Assembly (NCBI RefSeq): GCF_004000985.1
Contig: NZ_BIMH01000028.1
Location: 1-64,000, forward strand
From: Paenibacillus validus NBRC 15382
GTDB taxonomy: Bacteria > Bacillota > Bacilli > Paenibacillales > NBRC-103111
Direction: 5' to 3'
DNA: 64,000 bases
The notes beneath the pieces were generated by a model, which made no database searches, was not told the DNA's origin, and saw only the letters and a list, made by a program, of their open reading frames with translations. Shown here piece by piece: positions 35,212-44,850 of this stretch. Within the stretch, counting starts at the first letter, position 1. Each line of letters starts with the position of its first letter. Made by a program: the position numbers and the translations under genes.

Positions 35212-36632
35212 GGCGGTGTAAAATAGTTTGTGTAACCAGTAATTGGGCCTAGCTAGGCAACAAAAAAGTAGGGTATTCTCGGAATTGCTGAAGTCACCAA
35301 GAAAGGAACCCTACTCATGGAAACTATACAACAAAGTATGATGTCAGATCTATTTGAAAATCTTGTTACTAAGTTTGTGAAAGACAATTTGGAATCCATC
35401 ATGAAGGCCGAGATCAAACACTTCATGGAGAATCGAGAAGATAAAGAGAAACCCAATAGTCGCAACGGATACTATCCACGTACGCTCCATACGAAGTACG
35501 GTCTAATCGAAGAACTACAAGTTCCTCGGGATCGGAATAGTGAGTACCAAACGCAACTGTTTGAACCGTATCAAAGGCGCGATGGCTGGCTTGAAGAAGC
35601 TGTGATCCAGATGTACAAATCCGGCATGGGAACCCGTGATGTGGCTCGCTTCATTGAGAGTATGTTTGGCAGCCACTATTCACCCACCACGGTCAGTAAC
35701 ATCACGGCTACGGTGCTGGAGGATATCGAGCAATGGAGAGCCAGGCCTTTGCAGAAGCGTTACGCAATCATCTACCTAGACGGCATGTATATCAAGCTCA
35801 AGCGAAGCACAGTCAAAGGTGAAGTAATCTACTTTGCCATGGGCATCGACGAGGAAGGTCACAGGCAGATTCTTGGCTTCTACGTAGGCGGTCAAGAAAG
35901 TGCTAACGGTTGGCGAGATGTCCTGAAGGATCTCTACAAGCGTGGAGCTCTGGAAGTGCTGCTCGGTGTATTTGATGGCCTCCCTGGCTTAGACGATGCA
36001 TTCAGGGAGACTTACCCCAGGGCAGATGTACAGCACTGCGTTGTTCATAAAGTGCGAGCGACATTCCCTAAGATCCGCGTGGTGGACAAAACAGACTTCA
36101 TCAATGATCTGAAGACCATCTACAATGCGCTTGATCACGATCTGGCGCTTGCTGCCTTTGACACCCTCAAAGCCAAGTGGGGCAAGCGGTACCCGCGTGA
36201 AGTCCGATCCTGGGAAGAGCAACTGGATACATTGCTCACGTTCTACAAGTATCCAGCTTCTCTTAAGAAGGCCATCTACACATCCAATGCAATAGAGCGC
36301 ATGAACATTCCGCAAGCGTCTGAAGCCAATGAATAGTCTAACGAATCTGGATGCGGCAGAGAAGATCATCTATCTCGACAGCCAGGAGTACAATGATCAG
36401 TACGCAGATCGCGTGACTCCGGGGTTTGGCATCACTGAGGTTAAGAAGCATCTCAATAAGCTCTTCGAGGAACGGTACCCTTCCATTGATGAAAAGACGG
36501 AGGAATAAAAAACCAACTCCCGCGCCTTCGCTTGAGCTATGCTCGCCACAATCGTCTGAACATTCACACACTATCTTTCTTCATCACTCAGATGGATATT
36601 CCTACCCATTACACAAACTTCTTGACGCTACC
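35212..36632 (+). mobile_element. IS256-family insertion sequence, 1421 bp, with 8-bp target duplication
   Basis: The ends are imperfect 24-bp inverted repeats (18 of 24 match). The left end begins GGCGGTGTAAAATAG at 35212 and the right end, read inward from 36632, begins GGTAGCGTCAAGAAG; both continue into TTTGTGTAA. CCCGAATA flanks both sides (35204-35211 and 36633-36640), the 8-bp duplication typical of the family. It holds one transposase gene, which is frameshifted. Confidence 0.92.
35317..36508 (+). pseudogene. IS256-family transposase, frameshifted near the C-terminus
   Basis: DDE transposase of the mutator/IS256 type. The first frame (35317-36336) includes YAIIYLDGMYIKL with the first catalytic aspartate and GVFDGLPGLDDAF with the second, and reaches the conserved TSNAIERMN near 36305. 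There about 5 bases appear to be missing, and the first frame ends nine residues later. The expected C-terminus (TFRKRLKPMNSLTN, VTPGFGITEVK) is intact in another frame and ends at a TAA at 36506-36508. The catalytic glutamate lies in the NAIERMN segment and is kept, but the last 65 residues are not translated in frame, so it is probably inactive unless frameshifting occurs. The original length would be about 407 aa, normal for the family. Confidence 0.9.
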
Positions 36633-36640
36633 CCCGAATA

Positions 36641-36768
36641 TGGGTATGGTGCATGTTCCGTAGTTCATTCGTATCTTCTCCACCAGTAAACCTAGTATTG
36701 GTAATTTTATGCCCAAATAGTCCGTTAGTATTATAAATTCGACTTTTCGAGCAATTTCCCTTCAGAAG
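36641..36768. other. Gap between the IS and the 87-residue gene
   Basis: Short AT-rich stretch that was contiguous with 35203 before the IS inserted. I see no gene and no convincing terminator, so read-through from the AddA-like operon into the SNF2 cassette was possible in the ancestor. Confidence 0.35.
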
Positions 36769-37032
36769 TTATGGATTATGATGAATCCGCTTATCCATGA
36801 GGATCGCGTAAATATAGGATGGTCCTCTTAAATGCTGAATTTTTATAGTATTGGATAACGGAAAGAAGGCTAAGGCTTCTTGTAGTAGATTTTTGGAAAT
36901 CTGAACATTCGTCCTATCTGGAAAAATCATATTTCCCTTCAATCGATATGTAAATTCGCCGCCGCGTATTTGGCGGAATACTTCTCCTTCATGCGCTAAC
37001 ACATTTGCCCAAACAGTCTCGATATCTAACAC
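36769..37032 (-). CDS. Small conserved-looking protein, 87 aa, downstream of the AddA-like gene
   Basis: Not assigned to a named family. It contains WANVLAHEGEVFRQIRGGEF, then RTNVQISKNLL and LRGPSYIYAIL near the C-terminus. I associate this pattern (HEGE, FTY, RTN, RGPSYI) with small proteins encoded beside restriction and defence helicase genes, but cannot name a domain. The GTG start is preceded by a run of G (GGGGGG) with 5 nt spacing and lies 10 nt after the AddA-like stop, so it belongs to that operon. It is the last gene before the IS256 insertion. Confidence 0.65.
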   Translation of the reverse strand: MLDIETVWANVLAHEGEVFRQIRGGEFTYRLKGNMIFPDRTNVQISKNLLQEALAFFPLSNTIKIQHLRGPSYIYAILMDKRIHHNP

Positions 37033-37042
37033 GTTAGCCCCC

Positions 37043-40000
37043 CTACCTTACAGAAACAAATCTTTGTAAACTAACAAAATAAAGTCCCGCTTCCATCGTT
37101 TTGTACCCAAACGTATCAGACCAGGCCTTGGCATAAGCCTGCACTTGCGGCGCATAAAACCCGACAAACTGCTCTAATTTACTCTCATCCAATTGATCCG
37201 TTTTGAAGTCGACGATCACCCAGCCATCATCCTCTTCGAAAGCGAAATCTATTACACCCTTCACCAAGAGATTGCCGCCGTTATTGGATTGATGCGTCAA
37301 TGCCACGGCAGCTGTTTCCGACATCGTTTGCTCGGTTGCGGGATAAGACATTGTCTTGCTCATAACCATCATTATCGGGATTTCAAACAATCGACGCTTC
37401 GCTCTCAGACTACGCTGCCAGAGTTCACTGTTTAGAATTTCATGAATAATAGGCAGGGCATCAGTCGCGTCCTTCTCTGCAACCCCTTCGACCTGGCAGA
37501 GGTATTGAACAAACTCAGGCAATTCGTTCATCGGAAGACCTTTTCCAACGGCTTCAAGTCCCTTATGGATTACGCTACCGAATGATTGGCCTCTCCCATT
37601 GGCTGACCATTCCGGCTTGTCGGCCAAGTTCTTCGTCAGCCCGGTAACGGTTGCTTCCGCGTAAGTAGGCTGGCGCAGCTGATGGAACACCTGCTCCCTC
37701 TGAGCCAAGTATGCCCCCAAATCAATAGATGCGATATCTCGTTCCAATTCCTCATCACATTCTTCAGTCCCTACATCCGTTTCCGGAACATCTATCTCCC
37801 GGATATAATCCATCCCCCCCACTAGCGAGCTCCACGGGCATTTCGCCGGCTGCTCAGGGTAGAGGCTGATAACCAACATTTGTTTTGCTCGTGTCGCCGC
37901 GACATAGAGAAGACGATCCCGCTCCGCCTGTATGAAGGCTCGTTCCCGCACGCTCATCGATTCCCAACCTACCGGCTGGGCAATCGTTTCTTTCTGAAAC
38001 CCTTTTGATTGTTGGATCAGGAAATAGCCCGCGGCCTCTATCTCCGAACGATCAACAAACTGGTCAGCGTCATGATCCTTGTCCCCGCAAGGACAAGCGA
38101 GAAACACGACTGGCGCTTCCAGGCCTTTTGCCTTATGGACGTTCATGATCCGTACCGCTTGACCTTTGCCCGTATAGAGACTCGCAGTTTCCATTCCTTT
38201 GCTCTCCCGAATGGCCGATATCGCCTTCGCCAGTTCATGCCAATCCGATGCAAGCAAGGCGCCACGCTGCAAGAGCTCCAGCATCTTGAGAAGAGTTCCA
38301 GAACGATTGGCACCAGCTTCTTGTACACTAGAATAAGGTAAAAGACCGCTGTCCTCTATAATGTGGTGTAGGGCTGCCCATGCAGGCATTTCCTTGACCC
38401 AGCCGGCATATTCCCGCAATTTCCATAATGCAGCGGTAACTGGATAACCCCGTTCTTCTGTTTCCTCCGGCACCCGATAGATTGACCATGCATTTCCTTG
38501 AGCACGATACGCTATCAGTTCCTTGTCGCTAATACCGAATAGAGGCCCGCGCAAGACGCTCAGCATCGCCACTTGGTCAGACGGATCGGCCAGATAGAGA
38601 GCTAATTGTCCAAGTGTATGAAGCTCGGGATATAAGGCGGAGCTTCCGACCGTTTCCGCGGCTACGCCCCTCTTCTCCAACTCCTCCGCGTATAGGTGCA
38701 AATAATGCCTTGTTCTTGTCAAAATCAGAAAATCACTGGGCCGCGCCTCTCTATACACCCAAGCTGCGCCATCCCGCTCCTGAATGTGCATATTCCCATC
38801 TCGACAAGCCCACGCAATAGTTGTGGCTATACGCTCTGCGTCAACCGCTGCTACTGCATCCTTGCCTCCCGGAATTTTCGGATACGTAAGCGCATAGATC
38901 CCATGGTTCGCTTTCTTGCTTACTTTGGGATTGGGTATATTCGTTTCCATCCGGACATACGCCGCTTGAACATCAGTTTCTCGGACGGGAAGCTTGCCGA
39001 CAAATTGCCCATTCACAAAATCGCCGATCGCATCGACGGATCGGAAATTGCTGGTCAAGTGAAGAACATCTCCACATGCGTGAATCCTCGATTTCACCTC
39101 GTTATAAATGGAAATATCCGCGCGGCGGAAACGATAGATGGACTGTTTCGGGTCTCCTACGAGGAACAAGGAACCCGGCTTTGGAGTAAGCTTCCGCCAA
39201 TTCCGTTCATTCGGATCATCCCCGGCCCCTGTTAAGAGAAACATCATTTCCGCTTGGACCGGGTCGGTGTCCTGAAATTCGTCGACCATTACCCGTTGGT
39301 AGCGCCCGGCGAAAAACGCTCGAACCTCCGGGTAATCACGCAGCAGACGGCATGCATTTATCAGAAGATCCTGAAAGTTCAGCTTCCCTTCCTGCAATCG
39401 CCGTTCTCTGCAATACTCCAATGCAGGCAAGACAAATTGAATGACCTTCGGATACAGATATTCCCGCCACGATTGAAGAAAGGGGAACAGGACCGTGATC
39501 TGCCATTCATGAAATCGTTCGGAGATGGCTTTGGCTTGCTTCTTATCCGTCCATTTGTATTGCTTCACATCCAGTTTGAAGTCAAACATCTTCGCAAGTG
39601 TTAGCATCAGCATATCGTCCTGCTCATCCGACAACCGCAGCATACGATTAGCAGCACGCAGTTTGGCCTGAAGATTATCCCAACCCTTCTCCGGTTCAAC
39701 TGTCGGAATAAATCGGCTTGCTTCTTCCATCATGGGAAGCAACGAGAGACGGATCAGGTTGAATTCAGGACGTTGGACCGGTTCGCAAGGGATTTGGAGG
39801 TCCGTAAAAAGGGATACCCGATCATAGACATTCTTAAGAATACTTACATCAATGTCCACCTCGCCAAAGGATGCTAGGGCTTCAGGATCTCCCGCCTGCA
39901 GCCGAATCAGATATTCGTCCCAGCATTGATCGTGGAACGCACGATTCATTTCATCATCCATTTCTTCGAAAGAAGGGTCCAATCCGGCCTCAATCGGACG

Positions 40001-40342
40001 CTCCCGAAGCATGGAGGAACAGAACGCATGGATCGTTCCGATGAAGATTTGGTCCAAATTGGCCAAAGCTTCTTCCAATCGTCCTCTAGTTTCGCCTTCA
40101 GCATCAGCCGCTTTCCGCTCCAAAGCAATACGGAAACGCTCCTTCATCTCATCCGCCGCTTTATTCGTAAAGGTGATCGCCGCAATCTGCTCGATCTTAG
40201 CCGTTCCGGTCTCGATGAGCGCCAGCAATCGGCCGACCAAGCTGGTTGTCTTGCCTGATCCTGCACCGGCTTCTACCAGAAAGGTCGTGCTCAGTTCCTC
40301 TAATATCCTCTTTCTAGCTTGTTGATCGGATGCTTCATTCAA
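37043..40342 (-). CDS. AddA-like UvrD helicase with C-terminal PD-(D/E)XK nuclease
   Basis: 1099-residue helicase-nuclease related to AddA/RecB. Walker A EAGAGSGKTT is near residue 26, ITFTNKAADEMK follows, Walker B is VDEFQDTDPVQ near 355, and the later motifs are NVHKAKGLEAPVV near 740 and LYVAATRAKQM near 830. The C-terminal nuclease has GVIDFAFEEDD, then IVDFKTDQ, with the usual D-(D/E)XK residues. It is shorter than B. subtilis AddA (about 1230 aa). It overlaps the AddB-like gene by 8 nt in the same order as the housekeeping addB-addA operon. The neighbours are a WYL regulator and restriction genes, not sbcCD, so I infer a defence version rather than the chromosomal recombination enzyme. 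Confidence 0.85.
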   Translation of the reverse strand: MNEASDQQARKRILEELSTTFLVEAGAGSGKTTSLVGRLLALIETGTAKIEQIAAITFTNKAADEMKERFRIALERKAADAEGETRGRLEEALANLDQIFIGTIHAFCSSMLRERPIEAGLDPSFEEMDDEMNRAFHDQCWDEYLIRLQAGDPEALASFGEVDIDVSILKNVYDRVSLFTDLQIPCEPVQRPEFNLIRLSLLPMMEEASRFIPTVEPEKGWDNLQAKLRAANRMLRLSDEQDDMLMLTLAKMFDFKLDVKQYKWTDKKQAKAISERFHEWQITVLFPFLQSWREYLYPKVIQFVLPALEYCRERRLQEGKLNFQDLLINACRLLRDYPEVRAFFAGRYQRVMVDEFQDTDPVQAEMMFLLTGAGDDPNERNWRKLTPKPGSLFLVGDPKQSIYRFRRADISIYNEVKSRIHACGDVLHLTSNFRSVDAIGDFVNGQFVGKLPVRETDVQAAYVRMETNIPNPKVSKKANHGIYALTYPKIPGGKDAVAAVDAERIATTIAWACRDGNMHIQERDGAAWVYREARPSDFLILTRTRHYLHLYAEELEKRGVAAETVGSSALYPELHTLGQLALYLADPSDQVAMLSVLRGPLFGISDKELIAYRAQGNAWSIYRVPEETEERGYPVTAALWKLREYAGWVKEMPAWAALHHIIEDSGLLPYSSVQEAGANRSGTLLKMLELLQRGALLASDWHELAKAISAIRESKGMETASLYTGKGQAVRIMNVHKAKGLEAPVVFLACPCGDKDHDADQFVDRSEIEAAGYFLIQQSKGFQKETIAQPVGWESMSVRERAFIQAERDRLLYVAATRAKQMLVISLYPEQPAKCPWSSLVGGMDYIREIDVPETDVGTEECDEELERDIASIDLGAYLAQREQVFHQLRQPTYAEATVTGLTKNLADKPEWSANGRGQSFGSVIHKGLEAVGKGLPMNELPEFVQYLCQVEGVAEKDATDALPIIHEILNSELWQRSLRAKRRLFEIPIMMVMSKTMSYPATEQTMSETAAVALTHQSNNGGNLLVKGVIDFAFEEDDGWVIVDFKTDQLDESKLEQFVGFYAPQVQAYAKAWSDTFGYKTMEAGLYFVSLQRFVSVR

Positions 40343-43298
40343 TGTTCTCCACCTCCAGCAGCGTGTGCAGCAGCTCCGAATTCACTTCGTCCTTTCGCTT
40401 ATCAGCCATCAGTTCTGCGTGCTCTCCGCATACAGCCGCGTAGTCGCAATACCGGCAGATCGCGGGATTTGAAGCTGGAATAAACAGACCCTGTTCCATC
40501 GACGAGAGGATTCCTCGAATCACCTCGACGACTCGATGGCGTTCGGTTTGCGAGCGCCCAATCACTTGTCCGTGCCCCCGTTCGCTTGGAAAGACGTAAG
40601 ACGCTTCAAGCACTTTTGCATCAGAATCCACACCCGTTTGCCGCATCCAAGACTCCGTCCCCATCGCGTATAGAGCGTGTTGCAGCTGCGTGCCGCCTGC
40701 GAACATGCCATTTTCCTTGTAAGGCCGAGGACTGCCGGTCTTATAGTCAATAATTCGATATTGATGCGGCGCAACTTGATCGATCCGGTCAACGATTCCG
40801 CGCAGCGTAATCGCCATGTCCTCGCCAAGCTCAAGATGCAACGGCTTGCCGTCTACGATGAGCTCTTGTTCGAAAAACCGGGGGGCCGTATTAGCCTGCA
40901 ATTCCATGCGATAGAATACTTCAATATCCCGGAGCATCGCTTGCCGCTCCCTCTCAAACACATGAGGGCTCGGTGCCGGAATCCGCTCGGCATATAAGAG
41001 AATCGTCTCCTCCGCAATACGTAGCAAAAGGGCATGATCGTGTGTAATAGGCATGATTTTATTTGCGCTGACTTCCGTCATATAACGACGATAAACCTCG
41101 TGCAGCAGCGAGCCTCTTTCATTCGGCTTCAACCAGGAGGTACGATCAAAAGTCACCTGATCTTTCACGCGAATCCTGAGCACATATTGGAAAAAGTACC
41201 GCATCGGACATTCCGCGTACTTCTCCAATTGACTTGCGCTAAGCGTCCGTTCGTCTCGGCCTTTCCAATAATCAGCCCATTCATCCCCCGCTATATATCC
41301 GTCATGCTCCGTCACTTGCGAGCTGCCACGCGCTTCGAGTGCAAGTCTGCCTTGACGAAGCGAAGGATAGACCGATTCGATGAAGGATTGCCGGTCCTTC
41401 ATAAGGTTTACATTCGTACGGATTTGTCGGAAGACGCAATGAGAACCGTCTAAGGGTAATCCATTTTGCTCAGTAGAGGATGGCTGTTCTACATCCAAAT
41501 ACCCGACAGGTTCGCCTAAGCTCCGGTGCAGCATCTCATAGTCCGCATTCGGTTCTCCGGATACTTTCCGGAAGACCTGTAGAAGTTGAAAAGCCGGGCT
41601 TGCTGTCGCTCCTTCTGCCAAGTCATACGACGAGAAGCTGCATGTGATGTTGCCGCTAATCATCCCAAGCCGACCATCACGAAGGCGTTGCCGATCTCTT
41701 TGTCTCTGCACGGCTGTTTGAAGCCCGGCACCGATCCGTCTGCACTCTTCATCGAGAAGCATGGGATTTTGCCTGATATTCCCGGACCACGAATGTTCAT
41801 CCATCCCGAGAAGAAACGTCTGTTTCCTCCCGCTGATCCCCCCGTTCGGCAAACTCGATATGTACAGGGATCCGGGCTTGGGTAACCGCTGCACCCCGAC
41901 TCGAAGTTCCTGCAGCATGTCTCGGGCATACAAGAGCATTTGCTGAAATGGCATCAAGTCCGGAACAGGACATTCCTGCAGTTCATTAGCGATACCTCTC
42001 ATTTCTTGCAGGACAATCGCATCTTCTTCCGTTCCAGAGACACCAACTCGATCCAAGACGTTCACGAGCCATCCCCAGATTCCCTTAGGAGAGGAGAGCG
42101 CCTCTTCGTCTGGAAACAATTCTCCAAGGAGGTTTGTCAGATGCTTCTTGATCTCGTCATCCCGTTGTTGTTGTTCCGTCCGCTGCCGTTCTTCGGGTCT
42201 TTCATTTGAATCCCCTTGGAACCGGACAACTTCTGACTCTAGCAACTTAATATACCGTTCTTTCCCCCAGCCGATTCCATTTTTCTCCAGAGCTCGAATA
42301 CAATCCGCATTCGTTATTCCTTGCTCACGTTCGGAGAACGTAATCAATTGCTGCTGCAGCATCGATACGAGCGGCCGCACCTGATAACCGGACTCCAGCC
42401 AGTTCAGCAGGAAATGGGCGGCTCTTCCCATTCCGGATGTAATCGCAGGCAGCCCGTCTGCGAAGGAACAAGCAAGACCCAGAGAAGCACACATGGTCGA
42501 AATGGCCAGCGTATATTCTTCATCCGGGACGATCATCTCCACTTCATCCAATGGCATCCGGCCCTGAATAATTCGTCTCAATGCTTCGCGAACCTCCGCC
42601 ATCCTTCCGGTCGCATGATAGAACTGAACCTCTCCGAACAGCAATGTGGATTGGACGTCAGTGAAGGAAGAATCCGCTACAATCCTTGTCATCCGTTCGT
42701 TTGACAACCGCTCCATCATCCGGGCGGAAACCGGTGGAAGCGGCATAGGGTCTGGCAGAAAAAGCTCCACGTTTTCCGGCAATTGGGTTGATATATACGA
42801 CAAAAGGCCGGGGAAATCGGTCCAGCGCCGCTGATTCAGAAAGCGCTCATACGCTGACAGCACCTTTTTGACATAGATGCCTTTCTGCTGGCTCAAAAGT
42901 TGATCCCTACGCAGTTCTTCTGCTTTTACCCCGGCACGGCGTAAATCCATAATGGCTTGGTGAACATGCATCACAATACCAGGCTTTACTTGATCCATGG
43001 AGATGTAAGTATCCACATCGGAAGCAATTTGTTCCATAATATGATGTACAATCCAAAAGGACCGCTGATCCCCGATTAAGGTCACCCCTTGTTTATACAG
43101 GGAGAACTCTACTTCGCTTCTAACAAAGGATTGAACCGTATGGATCTCCGTGTTCATTACCGGTCCTAATTCCCGACATATTCGCATCAACCAAGACTGT
43201 CCTTCCATGTAGGAAGGAGCGATCACAATCTTGCGGCGAAAAGGCTCTTTACGGATTGCATCATATAAACGTTCTAGAAATGTGCCTTCTACTTTCAC
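40335..43298 (-). CDS. AddB-like helicase-nuclease subunit with Fe-S nuclease domain
   Basis: 987 aa by the GTG at 43298 (AAAGGAAGG, 8 nt upstream); a longer frame to 43361 would overlap the WYL gene and lacks a site. The N-terminal part is an inactivated-helicase-like region. The C-terminus is a Cas4/AddB-type nuclease: LSASQLEKYAECPMRYFFQY with the first cluster cysteine, LRGIVDRIDQV and RIIDYKTGSP as the D-DYK active site, and CRYCDYAAVC with the remaining cluster cysteines. It is smaller than B. subtilis AddB (about 1166 aa). It overlaps the AddA-like gene by 8 nt, indicating a heterodimer that resects DNA ends. Confidence 0.82.
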   Translation of the reverse strand: MKVEGTFLERLYDAIRKEPFRRKIVIAPSYMEGQSWLMRICRELGPVMNTEIHTVQSFVRSEVEFSLYKQGVTLIGDQRSFWIVHHIMEQIASDVDTYISMDQVKPGIVMHVHQAIMDLRRAGVKAEELRRDQLLSQQKGIYVKKVLSAYERFLNQRRWTDFPGLLSYISTQLPENVELFLPDPMPLPPVSARMMERLSNERMTRIVADSSFTDVQSTLLFGEVQFYHATGRMAEVREALRRIIQGRMPLDEVEMIVPDEEYTLAISTMCASLGLACSFADGLPAITSGMGRAAHFLLNWLESGYQVRPLVSMLQQQLITFSEREQGITNADCIRALEKNGIGWGKERYIKLLESEVVRFQGDSNERPEERQRTEQQQRDDEIKKHLTNLLGELFPDEEALSSPKGIWGWLVNVLDRVGVSGTEEDAIVLQEMRGIANELQECPVPDLMPFQQMLLYARDMLQELRVGVQRLPKPGSLYISSLPNGGISGRKQTFLLGMDEHSWSGNIRQNPMLLDEECRRIGAGLQTAVQRQRDRQRLRDGRLGMISGNITCSFSSYDLAEGATASPAFQLLQVFRKVSGEPNADYEMLHRSLGEPVGYLDVEQPSSTEQNGLPLDGSHCVFRQIRTNVNLMKDRQSFIESVYPSLRQGRLALEARGSSQVTEHDGYIAGDEWADYWKGRDERTLSASQLEKYAECPMRYFFQYVLRIRVKDQVTFDRTSWLKPNERGSLLHEVYRRYMTEVSANKIMPITHDHALLLRIAEETILLYAERIPAPSPHVFERERQAMLRDIEVFYRMELQANTAPRFFEQELIVDGKPLHLELGEDMAITLRGIVDRIDQVAPHQYRIIDYKTGSPRPYKENGMFAGGTQLQHALYAMGTESWMRQTGVDSDAKVLEASYVFPSERGHGQVIGRSQTERHRVVEVIRGILSSMEQGLFIPASNPAICRYCDYAAVCGEHAELMADKRKDEVNSELLHTLLEVENIE

Positions 43299-43336
43299 AA
43301 GGGACACCTTCCTTTCGGTTAAACGCACTTTTGCAC

Positions 43337-44290
43337 TTACTGCCCATACAACTGTCCCCAACGCTGCAGCTGTTCCTTAAACTTTTCCCGCACAGATGCA
43401 GGTTCTAGGATCTCCGCCGAAGGTCCGTACTGAACCACCCAGTTCATAAATTCGCGCTCGTGGTTGACGGTTACTTCAAATAATAAGCTGCCGTCTGGCA
43501 GATCGGTCATCTTCGGTCTCACGAACAATTCTTCTTCCTTTACATAGCGGGCGACATCGGGATGGAATTTAATCTTGAAGGTGATTAAGGAATCCCCGCG
43601 TTCTATGGACCAAGTGTGCTTCATGTACTGCGCGATGCTGAAATCGCCCTTGTCAAAATGATTTCCTGTCAGCTCTACATGCCGGAAACGGCTGATTCGA
43701 AATGTGCGAATCTCCCGCTTGGCACGACAATAACCGATCAAGTAGAACCGTTGATCCCTTGGAACCAGGTAGTACGGATCAATTTCGCGCTCCGTCAATT
43801 CATTCCGGCTCTGGGTATGGTAAACAGCCCTGATCGTCTTGCTGAAGATAATCGCTTCCATGATGGGCAGCAAAAAGTTGGCACTGTTCTCCCGATAAGC
43901 CGGGGTGCCCATTTGGATCATGTCCGCCACATTTTCCAATGTATCGTACCGCTTCCGGGTTTCTTTCACATGCGTAGCCATCACCTTGTCGTAAGCGGAT
44001 TCAAAGCCTGGAGGCAGTTTGCTGGTGTCCAACACGGAAGGCAGGACAGAAAATACCAAAGCTTCCTGCTCCGTGAAATTCAGTGGATACATGGCGAAAT
44101 TACCGACAAAACGGTACCCTTTCCCATACCCCTCGTTCGTGATCGGTGCGATTAAATCCAATATCCTCAAGTCTCTGTAAATCGTTCGATCCGTTGTCTC
44201 GCATTTATCTGCCAGCTCTTTGGCTGAAATCCCCGGATTAGCCTGAATGGCAAGAAGCATTTTAAAGAGTCGTATTACTTTATCCGTCAT
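43337..44290 (-). CDS. WYL-domain transcriptional regulator
   Basis: 317-residue DeoR/HTH_11-type regulator. An N-terminal winged helix (about 5-60, with ISAKELADKCETTDRTIYRDL) is followed by a WYL sensor domain (about 140-215, IDPYYLVPRDQRFYLIGYC) and a C-terminal WCX region. The ATG at 44290 has GGGAGA with about 6 nt spacing; the open frame upstream to 44329 has no site. WYL proteins bind nucleic acid or nucleotide ligands and often control defence operons such as BREX and CBASS. It is first in the unit WYL, AddB-like, AddA-like, 87-residue protein, with a 38-nt gap to AddB. It is the only plain transcription factor in the window and hence a candidate island regulator. Confidence 0.9.
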   Translation of the reverse strand: MTDKVIRLFKMLLAIQANPGISAKELADKCETTDRTIYRDLRILDLIAPITNEGYGKGYRFVGNFAMYPLNFTEQEALVFSVLPSVLDTSKLPPGFESAYDKVMATHVKETRKRYDTLENVADMIQMGTPAYRENSANFLLPIMEAIIFSKTIRAVYHTQSRNELTEREIDPYYLVPRDQRFYLIGYCRAKREIRTFRISRFRHVELTGNHFDKGDFSIAQYMKHTWSIERGDSLITFKIKFHPDVARYVKEEELFVRPKMTDLPDGSLLFEVTVNHEREFMNWVVQYGPSAEILEPASVREKFKEQLQRWGQLYGQ

Positions 44291-44354
44291 GCGATATCTC
44301 CCATCTTGGCATATATAATGTAAATTCAATTATATTTGGGATTCTACGTTTTAC

Positions 44355-44723
44355 CTAGTCCTTCCTGCCTAGACAAGGAGAAAACACAACGTCCTCCGTC
44401 GTTTTGATGATGTACATTTCCTCTATACCCGGTGTAAGTTCAACAATGGCTGTATCCTTCACAACAAATCGAACCATGCCGCAAACATGATGTTCGAAAG
44501 TATCATAAATCCGGCCGGCGCTGCGGCATCCTTTCGGTACGGTATGCGGACTGTTGGCGACATAACCGATCTTGCCTATTGGGGTCATTTCTACTTTCAT
44601 CGCTTCATGGTCATGCGGATTATTCGGGTCTTTGATTAAGTGAACGATTTGACCCGGCTTTAGAAATGTTGCTCCGTAGTAATGCTGCGTACCTGTGATG
44701 GCGATATAGATCGGTTGATCCAC
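44355..44723 (-). CDS. HIRAN-domain protein, 122 aa
   Basis: HIRAN domains bind DNA 3' ends or damaged and stalled sites, usually fused to helicases or nucleases. The pattern here is ITGTQHYYGA, a basic-acidic middle with HLIKDPNNPHDHEAMKV, and GKIGYVANSPHTV, typical of stand-alone bacterial HIRAN proteins. The GTG at 44723 follows GGGAG with 8 nt spacing; an ATG at 44753 lacks a site, so the start is uncertain. It has its own promoter region with the SOS-like box shared with two other operons. Its partner is unknown; it may work with the helicase systems nearby (inference). Confidence 0.75.
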   Translation of the reverse strand: MDQPIYIAITGTQHYYGATFLKPGQIVHLIKDPNNPHDHEAMKVEMTPIGKIGYVANSPHTVPKGCRSAGRIYDTFEHHVCGMVRFVVKDTAIVELTPGIEEMYIIKTTEDVVFSPCLGRKD

Positions 44724-44778
44724 TGTACTCACTCCCGCATGTCTTTCCTTCATTATGACGGATCGCAACGACCATAGA

Positions 44779-44799
44779 TTGTCAGCGAATATATGTTCT
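44779..44799 (-). promoter_or_regulatory. Shared SOS-like operator upstream of the HIRAN gene
   Basis: TTGTCA (44779-44784), one base, then CGAATATATGTTCT (44786-44799). The box matches 12 of 14 positions of the Bacillus LexA consensus. It is 63 bp from the HIRAN start. The same 14-bp box occurs unchanged at 53719-53732, and a two-base variant at 17052-17065. Confidence 0.6.
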
Positions 44800-44803
44800 G
44801 CGC

Positions 44804-44846
44804 ACAAAAAAAGCACTGCGGCATCTCAACTTGAGATTGCAGTGCT
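44804..44846 (-). terminator. Terminator of the fic gene
   Basis: On the minus strand AGCACTGC (complement of 44839-44846) pairs with GCAGTGCT (complement of 44812-44819), with inner pairing ATCTCAA/TTGAGAT, followed by a T run. It begins 4 bp after the fic stop codon. Confidence 0.85.
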
Positions 44847-44850
44847 GCAT

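Noticed and set aside
37043-43298. Housekeeping addAB of the host
   Set aside because: Both subunits are shorter than usual, sbcCD is not adjacent, and a WYL regulator plus defence genes flank them. I treat them as island genes, but a genome-wide check for another addAB would settle it.
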